This document shows, piece after piece, positions 5,795-6,276 of a stretch of 6,276 bases of DNA (positions are counted from its first letter, which is position 1; the number at the start of each line of letters is the position of its first letter). The position numbers and the translations under genes are program-made. The notes beneath the pieces are model-generated. The model worked only from the letters and a program-made list of their open reading frames with translations. It did no database searches and had not been told where the DNA came from. Source of the stretch: Alphaproteobacteria bacterium (GTDB lineage Bacteria > Pseudomonadota > Alphaproteobacteria > ATCC43930 > CGMCC-115725); assembly GCA_030040495.1 (NCBI GenBank), contig JASHTP010000236.1, forward strand, positions 1 through 6,276, written 5' to 3'.

Positions 5795-6055
5795 ATGCGG
5801 TCGGAAAATTTGCGCAAGGGCTCGCTTCTGCTGCTCGCCGCGCCGCTGCTGCTCGCCGCTTGCGCGAGCGAAGGCGCGCCCGCGGCGTCGACCGACGCCG
5901 CGGCGCTGAACGCGGCCAACGAGAGCAAGGCGGAAGCGGACAAGGCGCTGCAGACCGCACAGCAGGCGCTGCAGACGGCGCAGGCGGCCGAGCAACAGGC
6001 GCAGGCGGCGACCCAGCGCGCCGATAAGATGTATAATCGCAGCCTGCGCAAGTGA
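5795..6055 (+). CDS. Ala-rich coiled-coil lipoprotein resembling OprI/Lpp (murein lipoprotein)
   Basis: The 86-residue product has a lipoprotein signal peptide (MRSENLRKGSLLLLAAPLLLAAC, lipobox LAAC, C23), leaving a mature chain of 64 residues, the same size as Pseudomonas OprI and near the 58 of E. coli Lpp. From about residue 36 it is a continuous Ala-rich heptad helix (ALQTAQQ ALQTAQA AEQQAQA ATQRADK) that ends MYNRSLRK. The final Arg-Lys and the preceding Asp-Lys-Met pattern resemble the Lpp and OprI ends, where the terminal Lys is linked to peptidoglycan diaminopimelate. I infer an outer-membrane lipoprotein that forms a trimeric Ala-zipper coiled coil and may be cross-linked through K86. 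The ATG at 5795 is fixed by a strong SD, AGGGAGG (5782-5788), six bases upstream; an in-frame GTG at 5774 is rejected. The gene just downstream resembles an L,D-transpeptidase, the enzyme class that makes this link. Confidence 0.85.
   Translation: MRSENLRKGSLLLLAAPLLLAACASEGAPAASTDAAALNAANESKAEADKALQTAQQALQTAQAAEQQAQAATQRADKMYNRSLRK
5945..6028 (+). repeat. 21-base coding repeats (heptad repeats) in the Lpp-like gene
   Basis: Four consecutive 21-base blocks start at 5945, 5966, 5987 and 6008, each coding seven residues of the coiled coil. The first two are near-identical at DNA level: GCGCTGCAGAC, then C or G, then GC, differing only in a few positions. The later two diverge while keeping the heptad pattern. 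This suggests growth of the helix by whole-heptad duplication. Confidence 0.7.
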
Positions 6056-6061
6056 CGGCGG

Positions 6062-6081
6062 GCCGGCGCGTCGGCGCCGGC
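6062..6081 (+). other. Perfect 8-bp GC hairpin between the Lpp-like gene and the next gene
   Basis: GCCGGCGC (6062-6069) and GCGCCGGC (6074-6081) pair perfectly around the loop GTCG. The stem is all G-C and follows the lipoprotein stop by six bases. It ends directly before GGAG (6082-6085), the SD of the downstream gene. There is no T tract. It may protect the 3' end of a processed lipoprotein mRNA, reduce read-through, or slow initiation on the next gene. The structure is certain as sequence, its role is inferred. Confidence 0.6.
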
Positions 6082-6090
6082 GGAGCAGCG

Positions 6091-6276
6091 ATGAGCGGAG
6101 ATCGTCGCCAACGCCGGACGAGCGTCGGCGCGTGTGCACTGGCGTTCGTCCTCTGCACTGCGGCTCCGGCGCCGGCGGCGGTCTATCCGCTGCCGCCCGG
6201 CGCGACGGCGGTCGGCGCGGTCGAGACCTATGTCACGCGCGCCGACGACGATCTTCCCGACATCGCCCGGCGGTTC
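6091..6276 (+). CDS. Exported protein, probable L,D-transpeptidase (ErfK/YbiS type), N-terminal part only
   Basis: Only 62 codons are visible before the window ends. The start has an Arg-rich n-region (MSGDRRQRRT), a hydrophobic core (about 11-27) and a likely Sec cleavage after APAPAA (residue 30). The mature chain begins VYPLPPGATAVGAVETYVTRADDDLPDIARRF. The order Y-P-L-P, then V-G, then a LysM-like segment with D-D-L-x-D-I-A-R-R-F is what I recall from the N-terminus of YcfS/ErfK/YbiS-type L,D-transpeptidases, which in E. coli attach Lpp to peptidoglycan. The catalytic YkuD domain, with its HG...SxGC(I/V)R motif, would lie outside the window, so the call rests on the N-terminus and on the Lpp-like neighbour. 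The ATG at 6091 is supported by GGAG five bases upstream. The gap to the upstream lipoprotein gene is 35 bases. Confidence 0.72.
   Translation, partial: MSGDRRQRRTSVGACALAFVLCTAAPAPAAVYPLPPGATAVGAVETYVTRADDDLPDIARRF

Overview
The window is very G+C rich and gene dense. It reads as chromosomal DNA of an alphaproteobacterium: the third codon positions are strongly G/C, there is an IalB-family periplasmic protein typical of that class, and RlmN is of the proteobacterial type. I cannot fix the order or genus. I see no mobile element, CRISPR array, tRNA or rRNA.

Layout, left to right. (1) A GNAT acetyltransferase runs off the left edge on the minus strand and is divergent from a plus-strand DinB-family metal-site protein. 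(2) Three minus-strand genes follow: a zinc-free quinone oxidoreductase, then a tightly packed pair of very small envelope proteins, a Tyr/Gly/Pro-rich lipoprotein and a His/Trp/Tyr-rich secreted protein. The SD of the second member of the pair lies inside the last codons and stop of the first. (3) The divergent region between the quinone oxidoreductase and the ialB-like gene holds a 79-base imperfect palindrome made of five TCAGTNN heptamers facing five NNACTGA heptamers. (4) The IalB-family protein is convergent with an HSL-type esterase. (5) The esterase is divergent from rlmN, which encodes the dual rRNA/tRNA adenine-C2 methyltransferase. (6) At the right edge are a small Ala-rich coiled-coil lipoprotein that looks like OprI/Lpp and the start of a gene that looks like an exported L,D-transpeptidase.

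Most genes are ordinary metabolic or housekeeping functions without a shared pathway. Two places stand out. The first is the heptamer palindrome, which abuts a candidate promoter for ialB and may contain part of the promoter of the quinone oxidoreductase. The second is the Lpp-like lipoprotein plus L,D-transpeptidase pair, which suggests a substrate and enzyme for tethering the outer membrane to peptidoglycan. The two genes are separated by a perfect 8-bp GC hairpin that ends just before the second gene's SD. All promoter calls are by eye and are weak. The convergent gap at 3370-3434 holds nothing I can name.
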